Assembly (NCBI GenBank): GCA_032718475.1 | Contig: JAUCBJ010006329.1 | Coordinates: 62,001 to 126,000 of the forward strand | Direction of reading: 5' to 3' | Source: Nemertoderma westbladi | Lineage: Eukaryota > Xenacoelomorpha > Nemertodermatida > Nemertodermatidae | Length of the DNA: 64,000 bases | Shown here: positions 10,901-22,606 of the stretch, piece after piece | How the letters are laid out: each line of letters starts with the position of its first letter | Position numbering within the stretch: the first letter of the stretch is position 1 | Notes under the pieces: generated by a model | What the model was told of the DNA's origin: nothing | The model's database searches: none | The model's input: the letters and a program-made list of their open reading frames with translations, nothing else | Translations under genes and position numbers: made by a program

Positions 10901-13900
10901 GAAAGACGAAGCAAAGAACAGCTGATTACTTCTATAACTGAAAGTGTTACCTGTTCTTATGACTTTCGTTTAAGATTCTCTATCATGTGGAGTGGATTAG
11001 AAGTTATAAATATGAAAATCGATGTGGTTTTTGAAAAAAATCAGAGGATATTTTGATAAATTATTGCTGAAAAACCCCAAGTATTTTGACATGGCTTTAA
11101 TACTCATTATATTCATGAAATAGCTGAGATATTTGAGGTGAATTATTGCGTTACATATTAACTTTGGCTCCAGCCGCTTTGGCAATACGATGAAACTATA
11201 ATAAAAATTCTAGACCACAACAATATTAACAGGGAGATAGGCTACTTATCTCTTCATTCTGAGAGCATCAAAAAGGGGGTGTTCCGACGCAATCAAAATT
11301 CATCCATCTCCTGGGGAAAGACGAAGCAAATAACAGCTGATTACTTCTATAAAGGAAAGTGTTACCTGTTCTTATGACTTTCGTTTAAGATTCTCTATCT
11401 TGTGGAGTGGATTATAAGTTATAAATATGAAAATCGATGTGGTTTTTGAAAAAAATCAGAGGATATTTTGATAAATTATTGCTGAAAAACCCCAAGGATT
11501 TTGACATGGGTTTAATACTCATTATATTCATGAAATAGCTGAGATATTTGAGGTGAATTATTGCGTTACATATTAACTTTGGCTCCAGCCGCTTTGGCAA
11601 TACGATGAAACTATAATAAATATTCTAGAACACAACAATATTAACAGGGAGATAGCCTACTTATCTCTCCACTCTGAGAGCCTCAAAAAGGGGGTGTTCC
11701 GACGCAATCAAAATTCATCCATCTCCAGGGGAAAGACGAAGCAAAGAATAGCTGATTACTTCTATAAATGTAAGTGTTACCTGTTCTTTTGACTTTCATT
11801 TAATATTGTTTATCTTGTGGAGTGGGTTAGAAATCATGAATTTGAAAATCGATGTCCTTTTTGTAAAGAATCTGAGGATATTTTAATAAATTATTGCTGA
11901 AAAACCCCATGGATTTTGACATGGCTTTAATACTCATTATATTCATGAACAAACTGAGATATTTGAAGTGAATTATTGCATTACATAATAACTTTAACTC
12001 TAGCCACATTAGCAATACGATGAAACTATAATAAAAATTCTAGACCACAACAATATTAACAGGGAGATAGGCTACTTATCTCTTCATTCTGAGAGCCTCA
12101 AAAAGGGGGTGTTCCGACGCAATCAAAGTTCATCCATCTCCTGGGGAAAGACGAAGCAAATAACAGCTGATTAATTCTATAAATGTAAGTGTTACCTGTT
12201 TTTTGACTTTCGTTTAAGATTCTTTATCTTGTGGACTGGGATAGAAGTCGTGAATATGAAAATCGTTGTCGTTTTTTGAAAAAAATCAGAGGAGATTTTA
12301 ATAAATTATTGCTGAAAAAAACCAAGGATTTTGACAAGGATTTAATACTCATTATATTCATGAAATAGCTGAGATATTTGAGGTGAATTATTGTATCACA
12401 TATTAACTTCGGCACCAGCCGCTTTGGCAATACGATGAAACTATAATAAATATTCCAGAACACAACAATATTAATAGGGAGATAGGCTACTTATCCCTCC
12501 ACTCTGAGAGCCTCAAAAACGGTGTGTTCCGACGCAATCAAAGTTCATCCATCTCCAGGGGAAAGACGAAGCACCTAACAGCTGAATACTTCTATAAAGG
12601 AAAGTGTTACCTGTTCTTATGACTTTTGTTTAAGATTCTCTATCTCGTGGAGTGGATTAGAAGTTATAAATATGAAAATCGATGTGGTTTTTGAAAAAAA
12701 TCAGAGGATATTTTGATAAATTATTGCTGAAAAACCCCAAGGATTTTGACATGGCTTTAATACTCATTATATTCATGAAATAGCTGAGATATTTGAGGTG
12801 AATTATTGCGTTACATATTAACTTTGGCTCCAGCCGCTTTGGCAATACGATGAAACTATAATAAATATTCTAGAACACAACAATATTAGCAGGGAGATAT
12901 TCTACTTATCTCTCCACTCTGAGAGCTTCAAAAAGGGGGTGTTCCGACGCAATCAAAATTCATCCATCTCCAGGGGAAAGACGAAGCAAAGAATAGCTCA
13001 TTACTTCTATAAATGTAAGTGTTACCTGTTCTTTTGACTTTCATTTAAGATTGTTTATCTTGTGGAGTGGGTTAGAAATCATGAATATGAAAATCGATGT
13101 CGTTTTTTGTAAAAAATCTGAGGATATTTTGATAAATTATTGCTGAAAAACCCCAAGGATTTTGACATGGCTTTAATACTTCATTATGTTCATGAAAAAA
13201 CTGAGATATTTGAGGATTATTAAACTATAATAAATATTCTAGAACACAACACTATTAACAGTGAGATAGGCTACTTATCTCTTCACTCTGAGAGCCTCAA
13301 GAACGGGGTGTTCCGACGCAATCAAATTTCATTCATCTCCATGGGAAAGACGACGCAAAGAACAGCTGATTACTTCTATAAATGTAAGTGTTACCTGTTC
13401 TTTTGACTTTCATTTAAGATTCTCTATCTCGTGGAGTGGATTAGAAGTTATAAATATGAAAATCGATGTGGTTTTTGTAAAAAATCTGAGGATATTTTGA
13501 TAAATTATTGCTGAAAAACCCCAAGGAATTTGACATGGCTTTAATACTTCATTATGTTCATGAAAAAACTGAGATATTTGAGGTGAATTATTGCATTACA
13601 TAATAACTTTAACTCCATCCACTTTAGCAATACGATAAAACTATAATAAATATTCTAGAACACAACAATATTAACAGGGAGATAGGCTACTTATCTCTTC
13701 ACTCTGAGAGCCTCAAAAACGGTGTGTTCCGACGCAATCAAAATTAATCCATCTCCAGGGGAAAGACGAAGCAAAGAACAGCTGATTACTTCTATAAATG
13801 TAAGTGTTACCTGTTCTTTTGACTTTCATTTAAGATTCGCTATCTCATTGAGTGGGTTAGAAGTTATAAATATAAAAATCGATGTGGTTTTTGAAAAAAA

Positions 13901-16900
13901 TCGAAGGATATTTTGATTAATTATTGCTGAAAAACACCAAGGATTTTAACATGGCTTTAATACTTCATTATGTTCATGAAAAAACTGAGATATTTGAGGT
14001 GAATTATTGCATTACATAATAACTTTAACTGCAGCCACATTAGCAATACGATGAAACTATAATAAATATTCTAGAACACAACAATATTAACAGGGAGATA
14101 GGCTACTTATCTCTCCACTCTTAGAGCCTCAAAAAGGGCGTGTTCCGATGCTATCAAAATTCATCCATCTCCTGGGGAAAGACGAAGCAAAGAACAGCTG
14201 ATTACTTCTATAAATGAAAGTGTTACCTGCTCCTTTGACTTTCATTTAAGATTCTTTATCTTTTGGAGTGGGTTAGAAGTCATGAATATGAAAAACGATG
14301 TCGTTTTTTGTAAAAAATCTGAGGATATTTTGATAAATTATTGCTGAAAAACCCCAAGGATTTTGACATGGCTTTAATACTTCATTATGTTCATGAAAAA
14401 ACTGAGATATTTGAGGTGAATTATTGCATTACATAATAACTTTAACTCCAGCCACTTTAGCAATACGATGAAACTATACTAAATATTCTAGAACACAACA
14501 ATATTAACATGGAGATAGGCTATTTATCTCTCCACTCAGGCAGCCACAGATAGGGAGGGGTGTTTTGACACAATCAAAATTCAACCATCTCCAGGGGAAA
14601 GACGAAGCAAATAACAGCTGATTACTTCTATAAATGTAAGTGTTACCTGTTCTTTTGACTTTCATTTAAGATTCGCTATCTCATAGAGTGGGTTAGAAGT
14701 TATAAATATGAAAATCGATGTGGTTTTTGAAAAAAATCAGAGGATATTTTGATAAATTATTGCTGAAAAACCCCAAGTATTTTGACATGGCTTTAATACT
14801 CATTATATTCATGAAATAGCTGAGATATTTGAGGTGAATTATTGCGTTACATATTAACTTTGGCTCCAGCCGCTTTGGCAATACGATGAAACTATAATAA
14901 AAATTCTAGACCACAACAATATTAACAGTGAGATAGGCTACTTATCTCTTCAATCTGAGAGCCTCAAAAAGGGGGTGTTCCGACGCAATCAAAATTCATC
15001 CATCTCCTGGGGAAAGACGAAGCAAATAACAGCTGATTACTTCTATAAAGGAAAGTGTTACCTGTTCTTATGACTTTCGTTTAAGATTCTCTATCTCGTG
15101 GAGTGGATTATAAGTTATAAATATGAAAATCGATGTGGTTTTTTAAAAAAATCAGAGGATATTTTGATAAATTATTGCTGAAAAACCCCAAGGATTTTGA
15201 CATGGCTTTAATACTCATTATATTCATGAAATAGCTGAGATATTTGAGGTGAATTATTGCATTACATATTAACTTTGGCTCCAGCCGCTTTGGCAATACG
15301 ATGAAACTATAATAAATATTCTAGAACACAACAATATTAACAGGGAGATAGGCTACTTATCTCTCCACTCTGAGAGCCTCAAAAAGGGGGTGTTCCGACG
15401 CAATCAAAATTCATCCATCTCCAGGGGAAAGACGAAGCAAATAATAGCTGATTACTTCTATAAATGTAAGTGTTACCTGTTCTTTTGACTTTCATTTGAG
15501 ATTGTTTATCTTGTGGAGTGGGTTAGAAATCATGAATTTGAAAATCGATGTCGTTTTTTGTAAAGAATCTGAGGATATTTTGATAAATTATTGCTGAAAA
15601 ACCCCATGGATTTTGACATGGCTTTAATACTCATTATATTCATGAACAAACTGAGATATTTGAAGTGAATTATTGCATTACATAATAACTTTAGCTCCAG
15701 CCGCTTTGGCAATACGATGAAACTGTAATAAATATTCTAGACCACAACAATATTAACAGGGAGATAGGCTACTTATCTCTTCATTCTGAGAGCCTCAAAA
15801 AGGGGGTGTTCCGACACAATCAAAGTTCATCCATCTCCTGGGGAAAGACGAAGCAAATAACAGCTGATTAATTCTATAAATGTAAGTGTTACCTGTTTTT
15901 TGACTTTCGTTTAAGATTCTTTATCTTGTGGACTGGGATAGAAGTCGTGAATATGAAAATCGTTGTCGTTTTTTGAAAAAAATCAGAGGATATTTTGATT
16001 AATTATTGCTGAAAAACACCAAGGATTTTGACATGGCTTTAATACTTCATTATGTTCATGAAAAAACTGAGATATTTGAGGTGAATTATTGCATTACATA
16101 ATAACTTTAACTCCAGCCACTTTAGCAATATGATGAAACTATAATAAATATTCTAGAACACAACAATATTAACAGGGAGATAGGCTACTTATCTCTCCAC
16201 TCTGAGAGCCTCAAAAAGGGCGTGTTCCGACGCTATCAAAATTCATCCATCTCCTGGGGAAAGACGAAGCAAAGAACAGCTGATTACTTCTATAAATGAA
16301 AGTATTACCTGCTCCTTTGACTTTCATTTAAGATTCTTTATCTTTTGGAGTGGGTTAGAAGTCATGAATATGAAAAACGATGTCGTTTTTTGTAAAAAAT
16401 CTGAGGATATTTTGATAAATTATTGCTGAAAAACCCCAAGGATTTTGACATGGCTTTAATACTTCATTATGTTCATGAAAAAACTGAGATATTTGAGGTG
16501 AATTATTGCATTACATAATAACTTTAACTCCAGCCACTTTAGCAATACGATGAAACTATACTAAATATTCTAGAACACAACAATATTAACATGGAGATAG
16601 GCTATTTATCTCTCCACTCAGGCAGCCACAGATAGGGAGGGGTGTTTTGACACAATCAAAATTCAACCATCTCCAGGGGAAAGACGATGCAAATAACAGC
16701 TGATTACTTCTATAAATGTAAGTGTTACCTGTTCTTTTGACTTTCATTTAAGATTCGCTATCTCATAGAGTGGGTTAGAAGTTATAAATATGAAAATCGA
16801 TGTCGTTTTTTGAAAAAAATCAGAGGACATTTTGATTAATTATTGCTGAAAAACACCAAGGATTTTGACATGGCTTTAATACTTCATTATGTTCATGAAA

Positions 16901-19194
16901 AAACTGAGATATTTGAGGTGAATTATTGCATTACATAATAACTTTAACTCCAGCCACTTTAGCAATACGATGAAACTATAATAAATATTCTAGAACACAA
17001 CAATATTAACAGGGAGATAGGCTACTTATCTCTTCACTCTGAGAGCCTCAAAAAGGGCGTGTTCCGACGCTATCAAAATTCATCCATCTCCAGGGGAAAG
17101 ACGAAGCAAAGAACAGCTGATTACTTCTATAAATGTAAGTGTTACCTGTTCTTTTGACTTTCATTTAAGATTCGCTATCTCATTGAGTGGGTTAGAAGTT
17201 ATAAATATAAAAATCGATGTGGTTTTTGAAAAAAATCGAAGGATATTTTGATTAATTATTGCTGAAAAACACCAAGGATTTTAACATGGCTTTAATACTT
17301 CATTATGTTCATGAAAAAACTGAGATATTTGAGGTGAATTATTGCATTACATAATAACTTTAACTGCAGCCACATTAGCAATACGATGAAACTATAATAA
17401 ATATTCTAGAACACAACAATATTAACAGGGAGATAGGCTACTTATCTCTCCACTCTTAGAGCCTCAAAAAGGGCGTGTTCCGACGCTATCAAAATTCATC
17501 CATCTCCTGGGGAAAGACGAAGCAAAGAACAGCTGATTACTTCTATAAATGAAAGTGTTACCTGCTCCTTTGACTTTCATTTAAGATTCTTTATCTTTTG
17601 GAGTGGGTTAGAAGTCATGAATATGAAAAACGATGTCGTTTTTTGTAAAAAATCTGAGGATATTTTGATAAATTATTGCTGAAAAACCCCAAGGATTTTG
17701 ACATGGCTTTAATACTCATTATATTCATGAAAAAACTGAGATATTTGAGGTGAATTATTGCATTACATATTAACTTTGGCTCCAGCCGCTTTGGCAATAC
17801 GATGAAACTATAATAAATATTCTAGAACACAACAATATTAACAGGGAGATAGGCTACTTATCTCTCCACTCTGAGAGCCTCAAAAAGGGGGTGTTCCGAC
17901 GCAATCAAAATTCATCCATCTCCAGGGGAAAGACGAAGCAAATAATAGCTGATTACTTCTATAAATGTAAGTGTTACCTGTTCTTTTGACTTTCATTTAA
18001 GATTGTTTATCTTGTGGAGTGGGTTAGAAATCATGAATTTGAAAATCGATGTCGTTTTTTGTAAAGAATCTGAGGATATTTTGATAAATTATTGCTGAAA
18101 AACCCCATGGATTTTGACATGGCTTTAATACTCATTATATTCATGAACAAACTGAGATATTTGAAGTGAATTATTGCATTACATAATAACTTTAGCTCCA
18201 GCCGCTTTGGCAATACGATGAAACTGTAATAAATATTCTAGACCACAACAATATTAACAGGGAGATAGGCTACTTATCTCTTCATTCTGAGAGCCTCAAA
18301 AAGGGGGTGTTCCGACGCAATCAAAGTTCATCCATCTCCTGGGGAAAGACGAAGCAAATAACAGCTTATTAATTCTATAAATGTAAGTGTTACCTGTTTT
18401 TTGACTTTTGTTTAAGATTCTCTATCTCGTGGAGTGGATTAGAAGTTATAAATATGAAAATCGATGTGGTTTTTTAAAAAAATCAGAGGATATTTTGATA
18501 AATTATTGCTGAAAAACCCCAAGGATTTTGACATGGCTTTAATACTTCATTATGTTCATGAAAAAACTGAGATATTTGAGGTGAATTATTGCATTACATA
18601 ATAACTTTAACTCCAGCCACTTTAGCAATACGATGAAACTATAATAAATATTCTAGAACACAACAATATTAACATGGAGATAGGCTATTTATCTCTCCAC
18701 TCAGACAGCCACAGATAGGGAATGGTGTTTTGACACAATCAAAATTCAAACATCTCCAGGGGAAGACGAAGCAATTAATAGCTGATAACTTCTATAAATG
18801 TAAGTGTTACCCTTTTTTTGACCTTTGTTTAAGATTCTTTATCTTGTTGACTGGGTTAGAAGTCATGAATATGAAAATCGATGTCGTTTTTTGTAAAAAA
18901 TCAGAGGAGATTTTGATAAATTATGGCAGAAAAACACCAAGGATTTTGTCATGGCTTTAATACTTCATTATGTTCATGAAAAAACTGAGATATTTGAGGT
19001 GAGTTATTGTATTACATATTAACTTCAGCTCCAGCCGCTTTGGTAATACGATTAAACTATAATAAATATTCTAGAACGCAACAATATTAACAGGGAGATA
19101 GGCTACTTATCTCTCCACTCTGAGAGCCTCAAAAAGGGTGTGTTCCGACGCAATCAAAGTTCATCCATCTCCTGGGGAAAGACGAAGCAAATAA
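1982..19194 (+). repeat. 416-bp satellite array, second block (42 monomers)
   Basis: Head-to-tail satellite. Anchors run from 2185 to 19081, mostly at 415-420 bp spacing. Shortened ~368 bp units end at anchors 2185, 5029, 9145 and 13249; in these about 47 bp between TTTGAG and AAACTATAATAAAT is missing. A 396 bp unit ends at 4661. Type B monomers (AGGCAGCCACAGATAGGGA then TTTTGACACAATC) start at anchors 3010, 3846, 6691, 7943, 9971, 14498, 16580 and 18663; the rest are type A. Many monomers contain 60-107 aa open frames on either strand. The monomer length is not a multiple of three and the frames are broken in sister copies, so I call no genes here. Confidence 0.97.
8777..10520 (+). repeat. 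Large satellite duplication, copy 2, with empty piggyBac site
   Basis: Counterpart of 261-3560. It keeps the uninterrupted TTAA at 8942-8945 where copy 1 carries the piggyBac-like element, so that insertion followed the duplication or occurred in only one copy. Confidence 0.75.
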
Positions 19195-19627
19195 GGGCAA
19201 TTCCATGGAAAATGCACCTGAGAGTCATTTTTTGAAGTTTGTCTTTTTGAGAAAATTTTTGGTGCATTTTGTAGCTTAAACATTCTACTTTATCGACAAT
19301 ACAGCCAAAAATCTGTAATTCCAATGCTGAATCTGCAATAGCTCAGAGAAAACGCGACTAAAATTCATGTAAAATTTGTCCATGTATCCTCAAAAATGTC
19401 TTAGAACACATTTGAGTATATTTTATTACAGTTTAATATTTTCGTGTGAATTTTTTTTATGTGTTTTTTCACGTTTTCTTCTACCCACAGAGACCTAATA
19501 TTGGATGTTTAAGTTTCAGTTTGAGCTATCTACGACCCTTCAAACAATACAGATTTTTACAAAATGTATATGTTACGACCGTGACAAAAACGCCGAATTG
19601 TTTGCATTACTCTAAGAGTTTTAACAA
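19195..19627 (+). other. Left flank of the transposon
   Basis: AT-rich, with the terminal repeat at 19195-19205. It contains one subterminal motif at 19572-19585 and a good splice acceptor context (TTCTTCTACCCACAG, ending at about 19489). A 66-aa open frame starting at 19446 has no recognisable motif and runs into the duplicated unit, so I do not call it a gene. Confidence 0.6.
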
Positions 19628-19799
19628 CTATTGGCGGGAAATTTAAACCATGTTACTTTGATATATTCGCTATTGCATAAAGGAAATCACCTACTGCTGC
19701 AGTGTAAACTTTTGTCGTGATTGATCATTCTTTTTGGTTACGCCCCGTGACATTCCTTGTCACGAGCGTAACGCAATGAAAATCGGTTACGACCGTGAC
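19572..19799. promoter_or_regulatory. Left subterminal repeats (GTTACGACCGTGAC)
   Basis: The motif GTTACGACCGTGAC occurs at 19572-19585 and 19786-19799, with a variant at 19737-19751 and an inverted variant at 19759-19772. The set from 19737 is repeated 2719 bp downstream by the tandem duplication. The same motif recurs near the right end, including directly beside the right terminal repeat. Such clusters commonly bind the element's own transposase; that role is inferred. Confidence 0.75.
19631..19644. promoter_or_regulatory. E2F-like site upstream of duplicated exon 1
   Basis: TTGGCGGGAAATTT fits the animal E2F consensus (TTTSGCGGGAA type) and lies about 350 bp before the exon 1 ATG. It is repeated at 22350-22363. 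A single match in AT-rich DNA may be chance. Confidence 0.3.
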
Positions 19800-19811
19800 A
19801 TATGGTTAGGA

Positions 19812-19821
19812 TTTATATATA
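19812..19821 (+). promoter_or_regulatory. TATA-like sequence of upstream gene copy
   Basis: TTTATATATA follows the subterminal motif cluster and precedes the exon 1 ATG by about 170 bp. It is repeated at 22531-22540. No clear initiator lies 25-30 bp downstream, so the transcription start is not fixed. Confidence 0.4.
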
Positions 19822-19989
19822 GACCTACCTGCAGTACTTTCTTGTTATTACTGGTGCACTCATAGTCGGTAGTCAGTCATTTAATAGGTAAGTAGGTAAG
19901 GTACCGGTAGGTCAATTACTCGGCTCGTAACTGCTTTAACATTTACAGAATGTTTTGTATTAACTAATAGCGTTAATAAATTATGCAGT

Positions 19990-20535
19990 ATGAATCCCAG
20001 AATGACAGGCGCTGCGAGACAGAAAAAGTACAGGGAATCAAACAAAGCTTACCAGCAGAGAGAAAGGGTACGTAATGAAAAACGACGGAAAGAAATATCA
20101 AGTACAATGATGGAACGAAACAGGGTCACTTCGCGTATACGGATGCAGGCATTTAGAAAGAGAAAGAGAGATACGGAGCTGCAAAAATTAGAAATGCAAA
20201 GATTAGAAACTCCTGTCAATGGAAGCTACAAAAATAGCAGAACACTTGGAAAAGCAGTTTCTCGAACTCGTGATTCCCTTCCTTCATCACCCAGAAAGCG
20301 GACAGCTGTCGTTAGTAAACTTGCCATGTTGTTTGGTATAAATAATACAGCTAAATTACAAGACAGTTCCATTACTACCAGGAGTAGTAAGATAAATGAA
20401 GACAAGATAGAAAACTTTTATAGACGTGACGATGTAAGTCGTCAAGCCCCTGGAATGAAAGATGTTAAAACTATTTGGAAAAATGGCATCAAAGAGAAAT
20501 ATCAAAAAAGATATTTAGAGCACAAACTGCAAGAG
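19990..20535 (+). pseudogene. Transposase exon 1, duplicated upstream copy
   Basis: This encodes 182 residues of the basic N-terminal region of the transposase, ending at a GAG|GTAGGT donor (GT at 20536). It differs from the downstream copy by a Met-to-Val difference near residue 40 and by a small in-frame indel near residue 58. The frame is intact, and reading through the donor would stop at 20562. It belongs to the broken gene copy because its exon 2 (from 21977) is truncated. It could still splice to that fragment, or in principle to the intact exon 2 at 24505. Confidence 0.8.
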
Positions 20536-20602
20536 GTAGGTATTATTAGATTTCTATTTTAACTATATTTAGCAAGAATATACAGTATAGTGTTAAATTT
20601 CT

Positions 20603-20799
20603 ACGGAAGCCCATAACGGCCATGTCGCGCGCAAACTCTCATGTCGCGCGCGCAAACTTTCATGTCGCGCGGGCAAACTTTCATGTCGCGCGCGCAAACT
20701 TCCATGTCGAGCGCGCAAATATTTCTACACGGAAATGGCATAAAGTTTGCGCGCTTGACATGGAAGTTTGCGCGCGACATGGCCGTTATGGGCTTCCGT
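20603..20799. mobile_element. 197-bp MITE with 8-bp target duplication
   Basis: The insertion has terminal inverted repeats of roughly 35 bp (ACGGAAGCCCATAACGGCC at the left, its complement at the right). It is flanked by AAATTTCT at 20595-20602 and 20800-20807. The sister unit at about 23304 has a single AAATTTCT and no insertion. Inside are five copies of a ~21 bp repeat, CATGTCGCGCGCGCAAACTT, at 20621, 20640, 20661, 20682 and 20703. The CG-alternating sequence is unlike anything else in the window. An 8 bp duplication fits hAT, P or a few other superfamilies; I cannot choose. Open frames at 20641-20826 (plus) and 20725-20931 (minus) are by-products. Confidence 0.88.
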
Positions 20800-20874
20800 A
20801 AATTTCTGAATTATTGTAGGTCCTAACTTAATCCTCTGGCATTTTTTCTTTTTACTACTGAACGTAATTTTCGC

Positions 20875-20896
20875 GGGGGGGGGGGGGGGGGGGGGG
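20875..20896 (+). repeat. Poly-G tract (22 G)
   Basis: An unbroken G run in the intron of the upstream gene copy, followed by TGGGG. The downstream copy has 20 G at 23381-23400. Its length is probably unstable, and assembly length may be unreliable. Confidence 0.85.
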
Positions 20897-21178
20897 TGGG
20901 GCATTTTATAAATTTTTCGTTTTAAATTCATTATCTTGGCTGAAAAAATTATAAAATTATTGGAAAATTTATGTGTTATACCTAATTAATTAATATATGG
21001 CGAATCGAATTGTCGCAATTTTGAAACCTTGCAGTGAATTGGGATGTCATTTCTTGTCAATTGAAAATGTTCAGCACTTTTAAGAAAATTGAAATTTTTC
21101 ATATTTCACTCATTTTTAAAAATATTAGTAAGAAAAAGCGGGTTTTTCAAATAAAGGACTATTATTCGATAAAAAAAA

Positions 21179-21391
21179 GTAATGCGGATAACACCGGTTT
21201 TTTTCACTCATTTTCAATTAAGCGAAATTCAACTATTCTACCCGAGTGGTTGAGTTATACACGAGTTGGCAAGTTTTTAGAAAGTTTCTAGAAGTTTCTA
21301 GAATGCCAACGAGTGGAAAACTCAACACACGAGGGCAGAATATCTGAATTTCGCTGAAGAAAATGAGTGGAAAAGGGGTGTATTCCGTTAC
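21179..21391. repeat. Foldback sequence in intron, unit A
   Basis: A 213 bp imperfect inverted repeat. The left arm has GTAATGCGG, ACACCGG, CACTCATTTTC, GCGAAATTC and ACGAGTTGGCA. The right arm has the complements in reverse order and ends at CCGTTAC. The centre is AGTTTCTAGAAGTTTCTAGAA. It is repeated at 23707-23919. It resembles a degenerate MITE. A 85-aa open frame at 21034-21291 runs through it and is not a gene. Confidence 0.7.
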
Positions 21392-21492
21392 GTTTTTATA
21401 TCGAATATATTGTTTTATTTGAAAAAAATACCATAAAAATTATCACTCTTTATGTTCATGTATAATATAAGTATATTTTAACAAATTTTAAA

Positions 21493-21689
21493 ATTAGTGA
21501 AAAAAAATTAAAAAATTAGTGAAAAAAGTCTTTTTCACTAATTTTCAGAAACATTGGTGAAAAAAAGTTTTTTTTTCACTAATTTTCTGAAAAATTGGTG
21601 AAAAAGTCTTTTTTTCACTAATTTTCAAAAAAATTAGTGAAAAAAAGTCTTTTTTTTCACAAATTTTCTGGAAATTAGTGAAAAAAAGT
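21493..21689. repeat. Tandem palindromes ATTAGTGAAAAAAAG / CTTTTTTTCACTAAT, unit A
   Basis: Several successive short hairpins in which ATTAGTGA plus a run of A faces a run of T plus TCACTAAT. They are repeated at 24021-24217. The sequence lies in the transposase intron. Confidence 0.8.
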
Positions 21690-21759
21690 TAGTTTAATTC
21701 ACTCATTTTTAAAAATATTATTGAGAAAAAGCAGTTTTTTCAAATAAAATTATTTACTT

Positions 21760-21906
21760 ATTACATGGGAAAAAAAGTATAACTTTTTTCACTATTCTCG
21801 AGGTATTTTATTTACCGAGCGCCAGCGAGGTTAATAAAGGGAAAGGAAAGGGAAAGGTTAATAAAGAATATTGAAAAAAATTGTTCTACTTTTTTTCCCA
21901 TGTAAT
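21760..21906. repeat. MITE-like hairpin with ATTACATGGG ends, unit A
   Basis: The ends are ATTACATGGGAAAAAAAGTA and its complement, 147 bp in total. The interior includes CTCGAGGTATTTTATTTACCGAG and a GGGAAA-rich stretch. It is repeated at 24288-24434, and a diverged copy lies in the opposite orientation at about 26980-27120. Confidence 0.75.
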
Positions 21907-21976
21907 ACGTAATTTTATTCTTAAATATCGGTAGATACTCAGATTATCTCATACTATATCCTGCCATTTTCCTTAG

Positions 21977-22399
21977 GTTTATGATATGTATCGCGAAGAA
22001 TTTCCAGGTGAAGAGGTTGGATTTAGTAAGTTTGCTAGTTTACGACCGGAAGAAGTATTGCTATCGGCTAACATACCTTTAGATGTTTGCTTATGTCAAA
22101 TTCATGAAAACTTTTTAAGTTTGGTGGCAGTATTGATACCAGACTGCCCCTATAATCGTGAATGGGTTACTAGGAATGTAATTTGTTCAACTCCTACTGA
22201 AAAGTGTTTCGAAAGCACTTGTGAAAAATGTTGTGGAAGAAAGAAACTGGAAGAAAAATTGAAGGGAGATCCGGATGAAACAGTATCGTATCTTGTTTGG
22301 GAACGAGTTGGTAATCGTGTTAGTAAATTTGAAAAGTCCGGAACGCCTATTGGCGGGAAATTTAAACCATGTTACTTTGATATATTCGCTATTGCATAA
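21977..22399 (+). pseudogene. Transposase exon 2, truncated upstream copy
   Basis: The exon opens after a CCTTAG acceptor (AG at 21975-21976), in phase with exon 1. It follows the intact transposase for about 123 codons up to SGT. The duplication joint then adds a foreign tail beginning PIGGKFKP, with a stop at 22397-22399. All candidate catalytic residues of the intact gene lie downstream of the break and are missing. Spliced to 19990-20535 it would give a 322-aa protein with the basic N-terminal region and the Cys-rich segment only. It is either a dead remnant or a truncated product able to compete for DNA ends. Confidence 0.8.
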
Positions 22400-22599
22400 A
22401 GGAAATCACCTACTGCTGCAGTGTAAACTTTTGTCGTGATTGATCATTCTTTTTGGTTACGCCCCGTGACATTCCTTGTCACGAGCGTAACGCAATGAAA
22501 ATCGGTTACGACCGTGACATATGGTTAGGATTTATATATAGACCTACCTGCAGTACTTTCTTGTTATTACTGGTGCACTCATAGTCGGTAGTCAGTCAT
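22350..22599 (+). promoter_or_regulatory. Promoter region of the intact transposase gene
   Basis: In order: E2F-like TTGGCGGGAAATTT (22350-22363); motif copies of the GTTACG...GTGAC type at about 22456-22470, 22478-22491 (inverted) and 22505-22518; TATA-like TTTATATATA (22531-22540); and TCAGTC, an initiator-like hexamer, at 22592-22597. The TATA-to-initiator distance is longer than usual, so the start is uncertain. The motif copies next to the promoter would let the transposase repress its own gene (inference). Confidence 0.45.
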
Positions 22600-22606
22600 T
22601 TAATAG

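Larger units (their letters stand above)
19628..22346 (+). repeat. Tandem duplication within the transposon, unit A (2719 bp)
   Basis: This unit matches 22347-24873. The upstream parts match at an offset of 2719 bp and the parts after the MITE at 2528 bp. The difference comes from the 197 bp MITE plus its 8 bp duplication in unit A, partly offset by about 14 net extra bases in unit B. The joint at 22345-22347 fuses the middle of transposase exon 2 (TCCGGAACG) to CTATTGGCGGG at the start of the next unit. Few differences are visible between the units, so the event is recent relative to the element. Confidence 0.92.

Noticed and set aside
19446-19646. 66-aa frame in the left flank of the transposon
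   Set aside because: No motif is recognised. The frame ends just inside the duplicated unit. The splice acceptor at about 19489 alone is not enough to call an exon.
20641-20931. Two overlapping frames over the CG-rich MITE and the G run
   Set aside because: They are low-complexity readings of the ~21 bp repeats and the poly-G tract.
21034-21291. 85-aa frame in the intron of the upstream gene copy
   Set aside because: It runs through a foldback, and the sister unit does not preserve it.
19195-22399. Two separate transposons placed side by side
   Set aside because: No terminal repeats or target duplications occur at the unit joint near 22346, and the break lies inside exon 2, so an internal tandem duplication explains it better.
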